A DNA stretch of 43,935 nt, from the NCBI GenBank assembly GCA_964586145.1, contig CAZPHH010000038.1, forward strand, positions 1 to 43,935, read 5' to 3'. A model generated the notes under the pieces. That model saw only the letters and a list, made by a program, of their open reading frames with translations. It had not been told where the DNA came from and did no database searches. The DNA comes from JAFGJQ01 sp964586145. GTDB lineage: Bacteria > Planctomycetota > Phycisphaerae > UBA1845. Both the position numbers and the translations under genes were made by a program. Positions within the stretch are counted from its first letter, which is position 1. Each line of letters opens with the position of its first letter. This document shows, in pieces, positions 7,861-14,835 of the stretch.

Positions 7861-8859
7861 ATGCGTAGGGCAATGATGATAGCAGCATTCGCGGTTCTGT
7901 TTGCCGGCTGGACGGTGCCGTGTCTGGCGGATGACAAGCCGGCGGACGTGTTTCAGGCGGCCCAGAAGGGGGACATGGCGGTGCTGACGGTGCTGCTGGA
8001 CGGATCCCCTGATCTGGTGCGGTCACGCAACAAGCTGGAGCAGACGCCGTTGCACGCGGCGGTCCTGGGTCGTGAGCCGGCGCCGGCGGTCGAGATGTTG
8101 CTGAATCGGGGTGCGGAGGTCAATGCGACGGATCGGCGTCTGGATACGCCGCTGCACGCGGCGGCCAAGGCGCTGAGCGTTTCGGCGGTGGAGGTCCTGC
8201 TGGCGCACAAGGCGGACGTGAAGGCCCGGAACGAGCGCGGCGAATCGCCGTTGCACGGAGTGGCGTACGGCGGCCGGGATCGGGCGGCGGATGAGGAACA
8301 GCGTGAGGCTCTGGCGAAGCTGCTGCTGCGCGCCAAGGTGACGGTCGACGCGGCCGACAACGACGGGATAACGCCGTTGCACGTTGCGGCCGTCCGCGGT
8401 CGGGAGCGGTTGCTGGCGGTGCTTCTCGACGCGAACGCCGGCGTGGGCATTGTGGATGCAAAAGGTCGCACGCCGCTGCACATGGCGGCACTGGGCAATC
8501 ACAAGAAGGTCATCGAGACATTGATGGAGAAGAAGGCGGACGTGAAGGCGGCGGACAAAGAGGGCAACACGCCGCTGCATACGGCCGCGTCGCGGTTCCG
8601 CGAGGAGGCGGTGGAAGCGCTGCTCGCGAACGGCGCGGACGTCAACGCCCGCAACGCGGCGGGGGCCACTCCGCTGATTGTCCTGGCGAACGCGGCCCAC
8701 GGAGACCGGGCGGTGGATGCGGCGCTGGTGAAAGTGGCCGGCCTGCTGCTGGCCCAGGGCGCGGACGCCGCGGTCAAGGATCAGCAGGGCCGCACAGCGC
8801 TGGACTACGCCCGCCAGAATGAGCATGAGCAGTTGGCGGCGCTGTTGGGCGGCGCGTAA
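7861..8859 (+). CDS. Exported ankyrin-repeat protein
   Basis: 332 residues: signal peptide (MRRAMMIAAFAVLFAGW, cleavage near LAD), then 7-8 ankyrin repeats with TPLHAA / GADVNA consensus units at ~33-residue spacing over residues 28-330 (QTPLHAAVLG, DTPLHAAAKA, ESPLHGVAYG, ITPLHVAAVR, RTPLHMAALG, NTPLHTAASR, ATPLIVLANA). No other domain is visible, so it is a periplasmic protein-binding scaffold (inference). GAGG lies ~10 nt before the ATG. The 62-bp gap from the peptidase gene allows co-transcription. Confidence 0.88.
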   Translation: MRRAMMIAAFAVLFAGWTVPCLADDKPADVFQAAQKGDMAVLTVLLDGSPDLVRSRNKLEQTPLHAAVLGREPAPAVEMLLNRGAEVNATDRRLDTPLHAAAKALSVSAVEVLLAHKADVKARNERGESPLHGVAYGGRDRAADEEQREALAKLLLRAKVTVDAADNDGITPLHVAAVRGRERLLAVLLDANAGVGIVDAKGRTPLHMAALGNHKKVIETLMEKKADVKAADKEGNTPLHTAASRFREEAVEALLANGADVNARNAAGATPLIVLANAAHGDRAVDAALVKVAGLLLAQGADAAVKDQQGRTALDYARQNEHEQLAALLGGA

Positions 8860-8930
8860 CGCCGCGAGCGAAGAGTCAAGGCGGCGCGGGTGGTTCTGGG
8901 GGGTCATGCGCACGGCGTGTTTGGTGCTCA

Positions 8931-9020
8931 CCCCGAAGGGGCGAAGGTGTGTAGTCCCGGCGCGCCGGGACGCGAGCCCCTGGAAGACGTGGCGCGTCAT
9001 TCGTCAAGCCCCGGAGGGGC
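8931..9020. repeat. REP-like palindromes, transposase 3' side
   Basis: Three palindromes: CCCC-GAA-GGGG (8931-8941), perfect TCCCGGCGCGCCGGGA (8955-8970), and GCCCC-GGA-GGGGC (9008-9020). The middle one is identical to 36-51. Confidence 0.6.
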
Positions 9021-9048
9021 GGCAGATTCCTGCGGACGGCGCAATGTC

Positions 9049-9501
9049 TCATTCCCAGATGTACCGTTCGTCAAACGGTATCTCATGGCGGCGAAGGAAT
9101 TCGAGAAACTCCTCCTGGAACGTGATTCGATGGTGATGCTCGGCCTGCGCCTCGATGTACCGCCGAACGGAATCATCGTTCGACCGGCTCACGGAAAATG
9201 CGCCGTACCCGCTCTGCCACGCGAAAGCGCGGTGATGGGCAAACGTTTCATGAACCCATTTCGAGGAGTTCGTCTTGACCAGCCGAAGGAAGTCGGCCAC
9301 GGAAGGCTGGGCGGGGAGCGACAGCAGAAGGTGGACATGGTCCTGGGTTCCGCCCGCTTCGAGGAGCAGTCCGCGCTCGCCTTTGACGATACCTCCCATG
9401 TAGTCGTACAGACGCTGGCGCAGGTCGTCGGTGATCTGGGGCAGCCGGTTCTTTGTGCTGAAGACAGTGTGGTAATGCAGGCAGGTGAGGGTTTGGCCCA
9501 C
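9049..9501 (-). CDS. IS200-like Y1 (HUH) transposase, REP-associated
   Basis: 150 residues, GTG start at 9501 with AGGAG 9 nt upstream. The HUH motif His55-Val56-His57 sits in QDHVHLLLS; the catalytic Tyr is probably Tyr115 in SVRRYIEAQAEHH, and the family ending FLRRHEIPFDERYIW is intact. Single-strand DNA nicking and rejoining is the known chemistry of Y1 transposases. The compact size (150 aa) fits IS200-like proteins found in many copies in planctomycetes. No accessory tnpB is present. It is flanked on both sides by GCCCC(N3)GGGGC palindromes, which are the likely substrates (inference). Confidence 0.88.
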   Translation of the reverse strand: MGQTLTCLHYHTVFSTKNRLPQITDDLRQRLYDYMGGIVKGERGLLLEAGGTQDHVHLLLSLPAQPSVADFLRLVKTNSSKWVHETFAHHRAFAWQSGYGAFSVSRSNDDSVRRYIEAQAEHHHRITFQEEFLEFLRRHEIPFDERYIWE

Positions 9502-9521
9502 GGTCGCGGCTCCTTTCTATC

Positions 9522-9603
9522 GCCCCTTCGGGGCTGATTGATCTTGGCCGCATGTGTACCAGGGGCTTGCGCCCCTGGCTACACACCTATGCCCCTTCGG
9601 GGC
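9522..9603. repeat. REP-like palindromes, transposase 5' side
   Basis: GCCCC-TTC-GGGGC occurs twice (9522-9534 and 9591-9603). These bracket a long hairpin at 9553-9585: TGTGTA at one end and TACACA at the other, enclosing CCAGGGGC-TTGC-GCCCCTGG. Confidence 0.65.
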
Positions 9604-9750
9604 TGAGGGGTATCCTTGCGACTCGCACCAGGAGTCGGCGCCGCCGGCTCTCCCGGGGCGCCGGGTTGCCCCCGCGGGGCAAGCGCGGGGCGGGTCGTTC
9701 AACATCAACGACGAGAATCTGCGATACACGGGTCGCCCGGGCGGGCCGTC

Positions 9751-10206
9751 CTATCGGCTCGTTCTCCGGGCGTGGTGGCTTTCCTGTGCGGGGTGAATTG
9801 CCTGGCCGGTGGAGCCGGCCGCCAGCTTGGCGTGGAGGACGCCTTTTTCTCTCTGCATGTGGTCCGTCAGGGCGCGGATATCCTTGCCTTTGCCGCGCAC
9901 CATGATCATCTCTGCGCACAGATGATGGGACAGGTGAACGTGCGTCGTGGCCAGTACGGTGCCGGGGAAGTCATGCTGCCGGGCGGTCAGCCGCTCGGTC
10001 AGGCCGCGGGTGTGGTGGTCATAGAGCAAGGAGATCGTCCCCAGCAGCGGGTCGTCGGTCTGCCACTCGCGGTCGACCAGGTAGTTTCGGAGCAAATCGC
10101 GGACGAACTCGGACCGGTTGCGATAGTCGTGATCCGCAACCTGCGTTTCCAGCTCATCGAAGAGGAACTTCTCGATCGACACGGTGAATCGCACAAGATC
10201 GGACAT
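9751..10206 (-). CDS. nikR: NikR-family nickel-responsive transcriptional regulator
   Basis: 151 residues from ATG 10206 (an ATG at 10227 is possible; AAGGA lies between them). A ribbon-helix-helix domain (VRFTVSIEKFLFDELE, then RNRSEFVRDLLRNYL) is followed by an ACT-like metal domain. All four nickel ligands of the family are present: His78, His89, His91 and Cys97 (THVHLSHHLCAE). The final ~20 residues (GQAIHPAQESHHARRTSR) exceed the usual NikR end and lie in GC-rich sequence near the REP cluster. It lies 45 bp downstream of a methyltransferase gene on the same strand and is divergent from a metal ABC importer, so control of both is likely (inference). Confidence 0.88.
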   Translation of the reverse strand: MSDLVRFTVSIEKFLFDELETQVADHDYRNRSEFVRDLLRNYLVDREWQTDDPLLGTISLLYDHHTRGLTERLTARQHDFPGTVLATTHVHLSHHLCAEMIMVRGKGKDIRALTDHMQREKGVLHAKLAAGSTGQAIHPAQESHHARRTSR

Positions 10207-10251
10207 GACTGCCTGGTTCCTTGTCATTCCGGTGGCCTGCGGCTGCCGTGG

Positions 10252-10869
10252 TCAGCCGGCGCGGCCGGCTTCGTGAACGGCGTCCAGGAAGAACAGGTCT
10301 TCGCGGTCCATGAGCGTCACCCGCTTCAGTCCCGCCGCGGCCAGCAGGGGCCTCCATTCCGCGCCAACCGGCAGCACGTCGTGGTTGACGGGGCCATCGA
10401 CGCCGGCATGGAAGCGGTTGATGTGCGCGCTGCCGGCCAGATGCATCACGATCAGCCGCCCGCCGGGCGTGAGGGCCTCGGCGATGTTCTGTAAGGCGGC
10501 GGATTGATCCCGGAAGTGGGGAAAGCTGTGGAAGCACAGGACCACGTCGTAGAGGCCGCAGCCGAGGCGGTCGCTGCACACGTCCAGGCAGGCGAAATCC
10601 GCGTCGATGCCCTTGCGTTCGGCCCGGGCCACCATCTCCGGCGCGAAGTCGATGGCGGTGACGCGGCCGGGGGCAACCTGGGCCGTCAGCCAGGCGGTGG
10701 TCTTGCCCGTGCCGCAGCCGACCTCCAGGAGGGCCTGACCCGGTCGGAGGCCCAGCAGGTGCGCCTGTTGACTCAGTCGATCGGTCATGGTCCGGCTGGA
10801 GGGCTCTTCGTCGTCCCACTGGGCGGCCAGGGCGTCGAAGAAGGCGATTCGCCGGTCGGACGTGTTCAC
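10252..10869 (-). CDS. Class I SAM-dependent methyltransferase
   Basis: 205 residues from GTG 10869, chosen because AAGGGGG lies ~8 nt upstream; ATGs at 10905/10902 would place the start inside the promoter region. Motif I is LLEVGCGTGKTTAW, the acidic loop end is VTAIDFAPEMV, and the post-motif is YDVVLCFHSFPHF with GGRLIVMHLAGS. N-terminal RIAFFDALAAQWD is typical of UbiE/COQ5-like enzymes. Substrate unknown. It is first gene of a minus-strand operon with nikR. The pairing of a small methyltransferase with a metal regulator hints at metallophore or thiol/cofactor methylation, but nothing in the sequence proves this. Confidence 0.8.
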   Translation of the reverse strand: MNTSDRRIAFFDALAAQWDDEEPSSRTMTDRLSQQAHLLGLRPGQALLEVGCGTGKTTAWLTAQVAPGRVTAIDFAPEMVARAERKGIDADFACLDVCSDRLGCGLYDVVLCFHSFPHFRDQSAALQNIAEALTPGGRLIVMHLAGSAHINRFHAGVDGPVNHDVLPVGAEWRPLLAAAGLKRVTLMDREDLFFLDAVHEAGRAG

Positions 10870-10882
10870 ACGGAATCCCCCT

Positions 10883-10933
10883 TGCGTGGTACCGGTTGTC
10901 ATCATACGATTTGCGGAAGCGTAATACCACGCA
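10883..10933. promoter_or_regulatory. Inverted repeat bracketing a -10 box: candidate NikR operator
   Basis: TGCGTGGTA (10883-10891) and TACCACGCA (10925-10933) form a perfect 9-bp inverted repeat with 33 nt between arms (42 bp centre to centre, about four helical turns). Between them on the minus strand lies TATGAT (10901-10906), a good -10 for the methyltransferase-nikR operon, with no clear -35. Position between nikR's operon and the ABC importer suggests a shared operator. The arms do not match the published E. coli NikR site. Confidence 0.4.
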
Positions 10934-11077
10934 GCCATCTCGTCAAGCGGGCCGTGCGGTTCGTTTTCCGGCGGGCCGGTGCCACGGCGATGCCGGGACC
11001 GCCCTGGAAGGGTGGGTGGTGTGACGGGGCGGAGTCGCGAGGTTCGACGCGCAGGACGGTCCCCGACGCGAAAGCCC

Positions 11078-11899
11078 ATGAGCAAGCGAACATTCATCCT
11101 GCTGCTGATGGCGCTGGTAGTGCCGGCGATCGGCTGCCGGAAACGGTCGGACCCGCCTGTTGCGGCCGTGGCCGCCACGAACTCGTTCCTGGAATGCGCG
11201 GTCAGGGATTTGTTGGGCGCATCCGCGCCGGTGCTTCGTCTGGCCGAGCCCGGCCTGTGCCCGGGGCATTTTGACGTCCGCCCGAGTCAGGTGGCGGAGC
11301 TTCGCCGTTGTCGGGTGCTGCTGCGGCTGGAGTTCCAGAAGTCGCTCGACGGCAAGCTGCTCGGGGCGAAGGAGGAGGGCCTGCGTTTCGTCGAGATCAC
11401 GATCGCGGGCGGGCTCTGTGAGCCGGAAAGCTACCTGTCGGCGTGCCGGCAGACGGCCGACGCCCTGGTTGCGGTCGGACTGCTCAAGCGTGACGCGGCG
11501 GAGAGGCGGCTGGGCGAGATCGACCGGCGAATCCAGGATGCCGCCGAGCGATGTCGTCGTCGCGCAGGCGCATTGACGGGCACGCCTGTTCTGGCCAGTG
11601 TCCATCAGGCCACGTTTTGCAGGTGGCTGGGGCTGAACGTCGTCGGAATGTTCAGCGGGGCAGACACCGCCGGCACGGGCGATGTGAACCGGGCCATCCA
11701 GCAGGGTGAGCAGGCCGGTGCGAAGCTGGTGATTGCGAACCTGCCGGAAGGCCGTCGGGTGGCCGACGCGCTTGCCGAGCGTCTTGGCGCGAAAGTGGTC
11801 GTGTTCGGCAACTTTCCGACCCTGGCGGACGGGCAGTCCTCGTTCGACGAGTTGCTGGAGGGCAATGTCGCCGCTCTTGTGGAGGCGGTGGGCCGGTGA
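11078..11899 (+). CDS. TroA/ZnuA-type metal ABC importer, substrate-binding lipoprotein
   Basis: 273 residues. The ATG at 11078 begins a lipoprotein signal (MSKRTFILLLMALVVPAIGC; lipidated Cys20). Cluster A-I features are present: AATNSFLECAVRDLLG near the N-terminus, PGHFDVRPSQVAEL corresponding to the usual PHTYEPTPSD first-ligand loop, VHQATFCRWLGL for the second His, and VVFGNFPTLAD at the end. The His-rich loop of zinc-binding ZnuA proteins is absent, and the third/fourth ligand positions are not the canonical Glu/Asp context. The metal cannot be stated; the divergent nikR makes nickel a candidate. It overlaps the ATPase gene by 4 nt. Confidence 0.78.
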   Translation: MSKRTFILLLMALVVPAIGCRKRSDPPVAAVAATNSFLECAVRDLLGASAPVLRLAEPGLCPGHFDVRPSQVAELRRCRVLLRLEFQKSLDGKLLGAKEEGLRFVEITIAGGLCEPESYLSACRQTADALVAVGLLKRDAAERRLGEIDRRIQDAAERCRRRAGALTGTPVLASVHQATFCRWLGLNVVGMFSGADTAGTGDVNRAIQQGEQAGAKLVIANLPEGRRVADALAERLGAKVVVFGNFPTLADGQSSFDELLEGNVAALVEAVGR

Positions 11900-12699
11900 G
11901 TGATGCGGCGGTGCAACTGGATGACCTGATCGTCCGGGCAGGGCGTCGGACGATCCTGTCTGTGGATTCGCTTCGCCTGGAGCGTGGCGAGTTGGTGGGC
12001 CTGCTCGGGCCGAACGGGGCTGGAAAGACCACTTTGCTGCGATGCCTGCTGGGGTTGCAGTGGCGTGTGCAAGGACGCGTTGAGGTCCTGGGCCGGCCGG
12101 TGGGCGACCTCGGATCGGGCGGGCTTGCCGGGCTGCGGCGACGGATCGGGTACGTGCCGCAGATCCTGCCGGCACGGAGCGAGATGCCCCTGACGGTGCG
12201 GGAGGTTGTCGCGATTGGCCGGACGGGTATTGCCGGCCTGCTTCGTCCCCTGAAGGGTTCGGACTGGCGATTCGTGGACGAATGGATCGAGCGGTTGGGT
12301 CTGACGAGTTTGGCCGGCCAGGGTTTTGGGGAGATTTCCGGGGGCGAGCAGCGCAAGACCCTGATCGCGCGGGCCATGGTTCAGCACCCGGAGTTGCTGC
12401 TTCTCGACGAACCGACGGCCAATCTCGACCTGGGCTGGCGTGAGCGGATCGTCCGGGTGATCGCCGAACTGCATCGGTCCCTGCGTTTGACGGTGGTGCT
12501 GGTCTGTCACGAGCTGGAGGTCCTGCCGACCTGCTGCGGGCGCGTCGTGGTGCTTGATGCGGGTCGCGTGGTCGCCGATGGCCGTCCGGACGAGGTGCTG
12601 TCGACGGAACGAATCGGTTCGCTGTACGGCCCCGGGTTGGCCGTCGTTGCCGCGTCGGGTCGATGGGCGGTGGTGCCCGGGGAGTCGGCTCATGCTTGA
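11896..12699 (+). CDS. Metal ABC importer, ATP-binding subunit (ZnuC/MntB-like)
   Basis: 267 residues, GTG start within the GTGA overlap with the binding-protein gene. Walker A GPNGAGKTTLL, Q-loop around YVPQ, signature SGGEQRK (Gln/Lys variant of LSGGQ), Walker B LLLLDEPTANLD, H-loop VLVCHE. It powers import with the upstream lipoprotein and downstream permease; the three overlapping genes form one translationally coupled unit. Confidence 0.92.
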   Translation: MSDAAVQLDDLIVRAGRRTILSVDSLRLERGELVGLLGPNGAGKTTLLRCLLGLQWRVQGRVEVLGRPVGDLGSGGLAGLRRRIGYVPQILPARSEMPLTVREVVAIGRTGIAGLLRPLKGSDWRFVDEWIERLGLTSLAGQGFGEISGGEQRKTLIARAMVQHPELLLLDEPTANLDLGWRERIVRVIAELHRSLRLTVVLVCHELEVLPTCCGRVVVLDAGRVVADGRPDEVLSTERIGSLYGPGLAVVAASGRWAVVPGESAHA

Positions 12700-13513
12700 C
12701 CTGACCTTCTGGGCGCCGGTCATGGCGGGCGGCGTGCTGGCCGGCGGTTCCAGCGGGCTGTTGAGCGTCTACATCGTCGGGATGCGGATTCCGTTCCTGG
12801 GCGTCTGTGTTGCGCACGCCGCTCTTGCCGGCGCGGTTTTTGGCAGCCTGGCGGGGTTGGAGGGATCGATGCTCCTGATCCCCGCGCTGGGCGGCGCTGC
12901 GGTCACCGCCCTGTCGCTGGGTCTGGCCGACCCGCGGAAGCTCAACATGGACGCCAACGTGATTATGGGATTGCTGTTCTCGATCACGATGGGGTTGGCC
13001 TTCGTCGGCATCGGGCTGTTTCCGGTGCTCGGTCGCAGCGACAATGACGTTCGCAGCCTGCTGTGGGGCAGCCTGCTCTACTGCCGGTGGTCGGATGTCT
13101 GGCTGATGCTGGGCGCGAGCCTGGCGCTGGGCCTCTTTGTGCTGGCTTTCGGCAAGGAGATGCGGGCGATTCTGTTCTCTCGCGCGGATGCCCAGGCGGC
13201 GGGCATCCGGGCCACGGGCGTCTGGACCGGGTTTTTGATCCTGACGGCCGTGCTGATGACCGTCAACTTCCAGACCGTCGGCGGACTGATGATCTACAGC
13301 TTGATCACCAACCCGGCCGCCGCCGCGTTTCAACTGGTCAAGGGGAACGGCCGGGCCATCGTTCTGGCGATCTTCTTCGGCGCCGTCAGCGGCCTGGGCG
13401 GCTTCCTGCTGTCCGCCGTCACGGACCTGCCGTCGGGAGCGGTGATTGTTCTGCTCTCCGCACTGCTGGTCGGCGTTTCTGCGATGTTTCGTGTGCTGCT
13501 GCGTCGGCCGTAG
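12692..13513 (+). CDS. Metal ABC importer, membrane permease (ZnuB/ABC-3 family)
   Basis: 273 residues, ATG 12692 overlapping the ATPase gene by 8 nt. About eight membrane helices. ABC-3 family features: VYIVGMRIPFLGVCVAHAAL (coupling segment), LNMDANVIMGLLFS, WGSLLY, AILFSRADAQAAGI, and the conserved VGGLMIYSLITNPAAAA stretch. Forms the channel of the importer encoded with the two preceding genes. Confidence 0.92.
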   Translation: MLDLTFWAPVMAGGVLAGGSSGLLSVYIVGMRIPFLGVCVAHAALAGAVFGSLAGLEGSMLLIPALGGAAVTALSLGLADPRKLNMDANVIMGLLFSITMGLAFVGIGLFPVLGRSDNDVRSLLWGSLLYCRWSDVWLMLGASLALGLFVLAFGKEMRAILFSRADAQAAGIRATGVWTGFLILTAVLMTVNFQTVGGLMIYSLITNPAAAAFQLVKGNGRAIVLAIFFGAVSGLGGFLLSAVTDLPSGAVIVLLSALLVGVSAMFRVLLRRP

Positions 13514-13561
13514 GCCACCGGAAGAGGGCACGCCGGCCGACGGCGGCGAACCGCGTTGCGG

Positions 13562-14287
13562 TCAGTTTGCCGCGCTGAGCAGGGGCGGCCGGCGTCGACG
13601 GCGGCGTTTCTTCGGGGCGCCGGGGATGCGTACGTCCGGCGTGCGGGGCTCCGCGCGGTTGGCCATTTCCAGGGCCTGTCCGATGGTCCGGGCATAGAGA
13701 TCGGCGTTGACCTCTTTCCACAGTCCGGGGGCCCGGTTGAACACGCCGCCGGAGATCAGGATATTCATGGTGGGGTTGGCGCCGATTTCACGGATGGTGT
13801 CGATGAGCTTGCGCACGCCGGGCACGCCCTGGGGCTGTGTGCCGTACAGCAGCAGCACCGTGGGACGCCGCGCGCCGACGAGCATGAGGATTTCGTCGTG
13901 GGGCACACCGCCCCCGACGAAGTGGACCGCCCAGCCGTCGGATTCAAACAGGTCGGCGCACATCTGCGCGCCCAGTTCCTCCGGCTCGTTGTCCGCGCAG
14001 CAGATGATCACGGACCTGCCGTTCGGCTGGATGCGCGGCAGGCTGGCCTGGAGCTGGTCGGCGAGGCAGCGGTTGATGCGTGTGGCCATGTGCTCGGTGA
14101 CCACGTTGATGCGGTCGGCGCGGTAGAGCTTTTCCACGCGTTCCATGGCCGGCCAGAGGAGGGCCTCATACAGTTCGGTCGCGTTTTGCGTTCGTTCCAG
14201 GCATTGACAGAAGATGCGGCGGCAGGTCTGGCGGTCGCCGGCGAGCAGGGGTTCCATGAATCGATCGAGCAGGTTCAGCAGAGACAT
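13562..14287 (-). CDS. Cobalamin-binding-domain protein lacking the lower-ligand His
   Basis: 241 residues, AGGAG 7 nt before the ATG. Residues ~10-85 form the B12-binding-2 helical cap (LWPAMERVEKLYRADRI, VVTEHMATRI). Residues ~92-215 form the Rossmann-like B12 domain. The usual DxHxxG base-off motif reads Glu101-Pro-Glu103-Glu-Leu-Gly106, so the cobalt-ligating His is replaced by Glu; a GGGVP loop and SGG segment remain. It ends in a very basic stretch (KKRRRRRR). It resembles the sensory domain of CarH/LitR-type regulators without the DNA-binding part. It may bind corrinoid base-on or another ligand, or be a partner subunit. Convergent with the permease gene (48-bp gap). Confidence 0.75.
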   Translation of the reverse strand: MSLLNLLDRFMEPLLAGDRQTCRRIFCQCLERTQNATELYEALLWPAMERVEKLYRADRINVVTEHMATRINRCLADQLQASLPRIQPNGRSVIICCADNEPEELGAQMCADLFESDGWAVHFVGGGVPHDEILMLVGARRPTVLLLYGTQPQGVPGVRKLIDTIREIGANPTMNILISGGVFNRAPGLWKEVNADLYARTIGQALEMANRAEPRTPDVRIPGAPKKRRRRRRPPLLSAAN

Positions 14288-14835
14288 TGCGGACTCCTGG
14301 CACCGCGACCGGACGGAGAGCGTATCGACCTTCGGGCCTCCTGCCCGGTCGGTTTCGGTCCGCGGTGAAGCGGGTCTTCCGTTCGGGGTTCCACCCCGCG
14401 TGAAACGACGATTCGTTCGAGGAGCGTGTCTCGCGGTGGCCCGCGGCGTTGTCCCCTCGGACGGCGTTGTATCGGAGGTGGAGGAAACGAATCTTGAGGG
14501 CGCTTAAGGCTTGGGGCCAGTGCCAAAGTTCTGTCGCTGCGCGCCGCGCAAGGTTCGCGGGCTATCGGACGAACGCCGTGCGGCGGGCTGCGAGAGGCAT
14601 CCGATAACCCGGCGGTTTGGGGTGCTTGAGGCGGCACGGCGTACGTCGGGTGTTCCGAGACGGGAGGTCGGCGGTCTGTGGGGCGCGGCTCTTGCGCCCG
14701 GTTCGGCGTTTCCTGCGCGTGCCGAGGGGATCGGCGGTTGCCGTGTCGGTGTGCATGGGGTACCATCCCAGCCGGCGCAAGGTCGCGGTTCGGCCGGGGG
14801 GTGCCGGGACGTCGACGGAAAGGGTCACATCATTC
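14288..14835. other. 548-bp gap with inverted repeat and rnr promoter
   Basis: No convincing gene. Features seen: an 11-bp inverted repeat with one mismatch (GGGCTATCGGA at 14559-14569; TCCGATAACCC at 14600-14610), a 30-nt GC-rich loop containing a second GCCG/CGGC pairing, and the promoter at 14738-14766. Short open frames here have implausible Arg/Pro-rich translations. Confidence 0.4.
14738..14766 (+). promoter_or_regulatory. Candidate promoter of the RNase R gene
   Basis: TTGCCG (14738-14743), 17-nt spacer, TACCAT (14761-14766). This places the transcription start ~60 nt before the ATG at 14836. Confidence 0.45.

Larger units (their letters stand above)
8931..9603. mobile_element. IS200-like transposase with flanking REP-type palindromes
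   Basis: A Y1 HUH transposase gene (9049-9501, minus) is bracketed by imperfectly related palindromes at 8931-9020 and 9522-9603. This is the layout expected of a REP/tyrosine-transposase (REPtron-like) unit. The exact ends of the mobile DNA cannot be read from one copy; the boundaries given are those of the palindromes. Confidence 0.5.
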
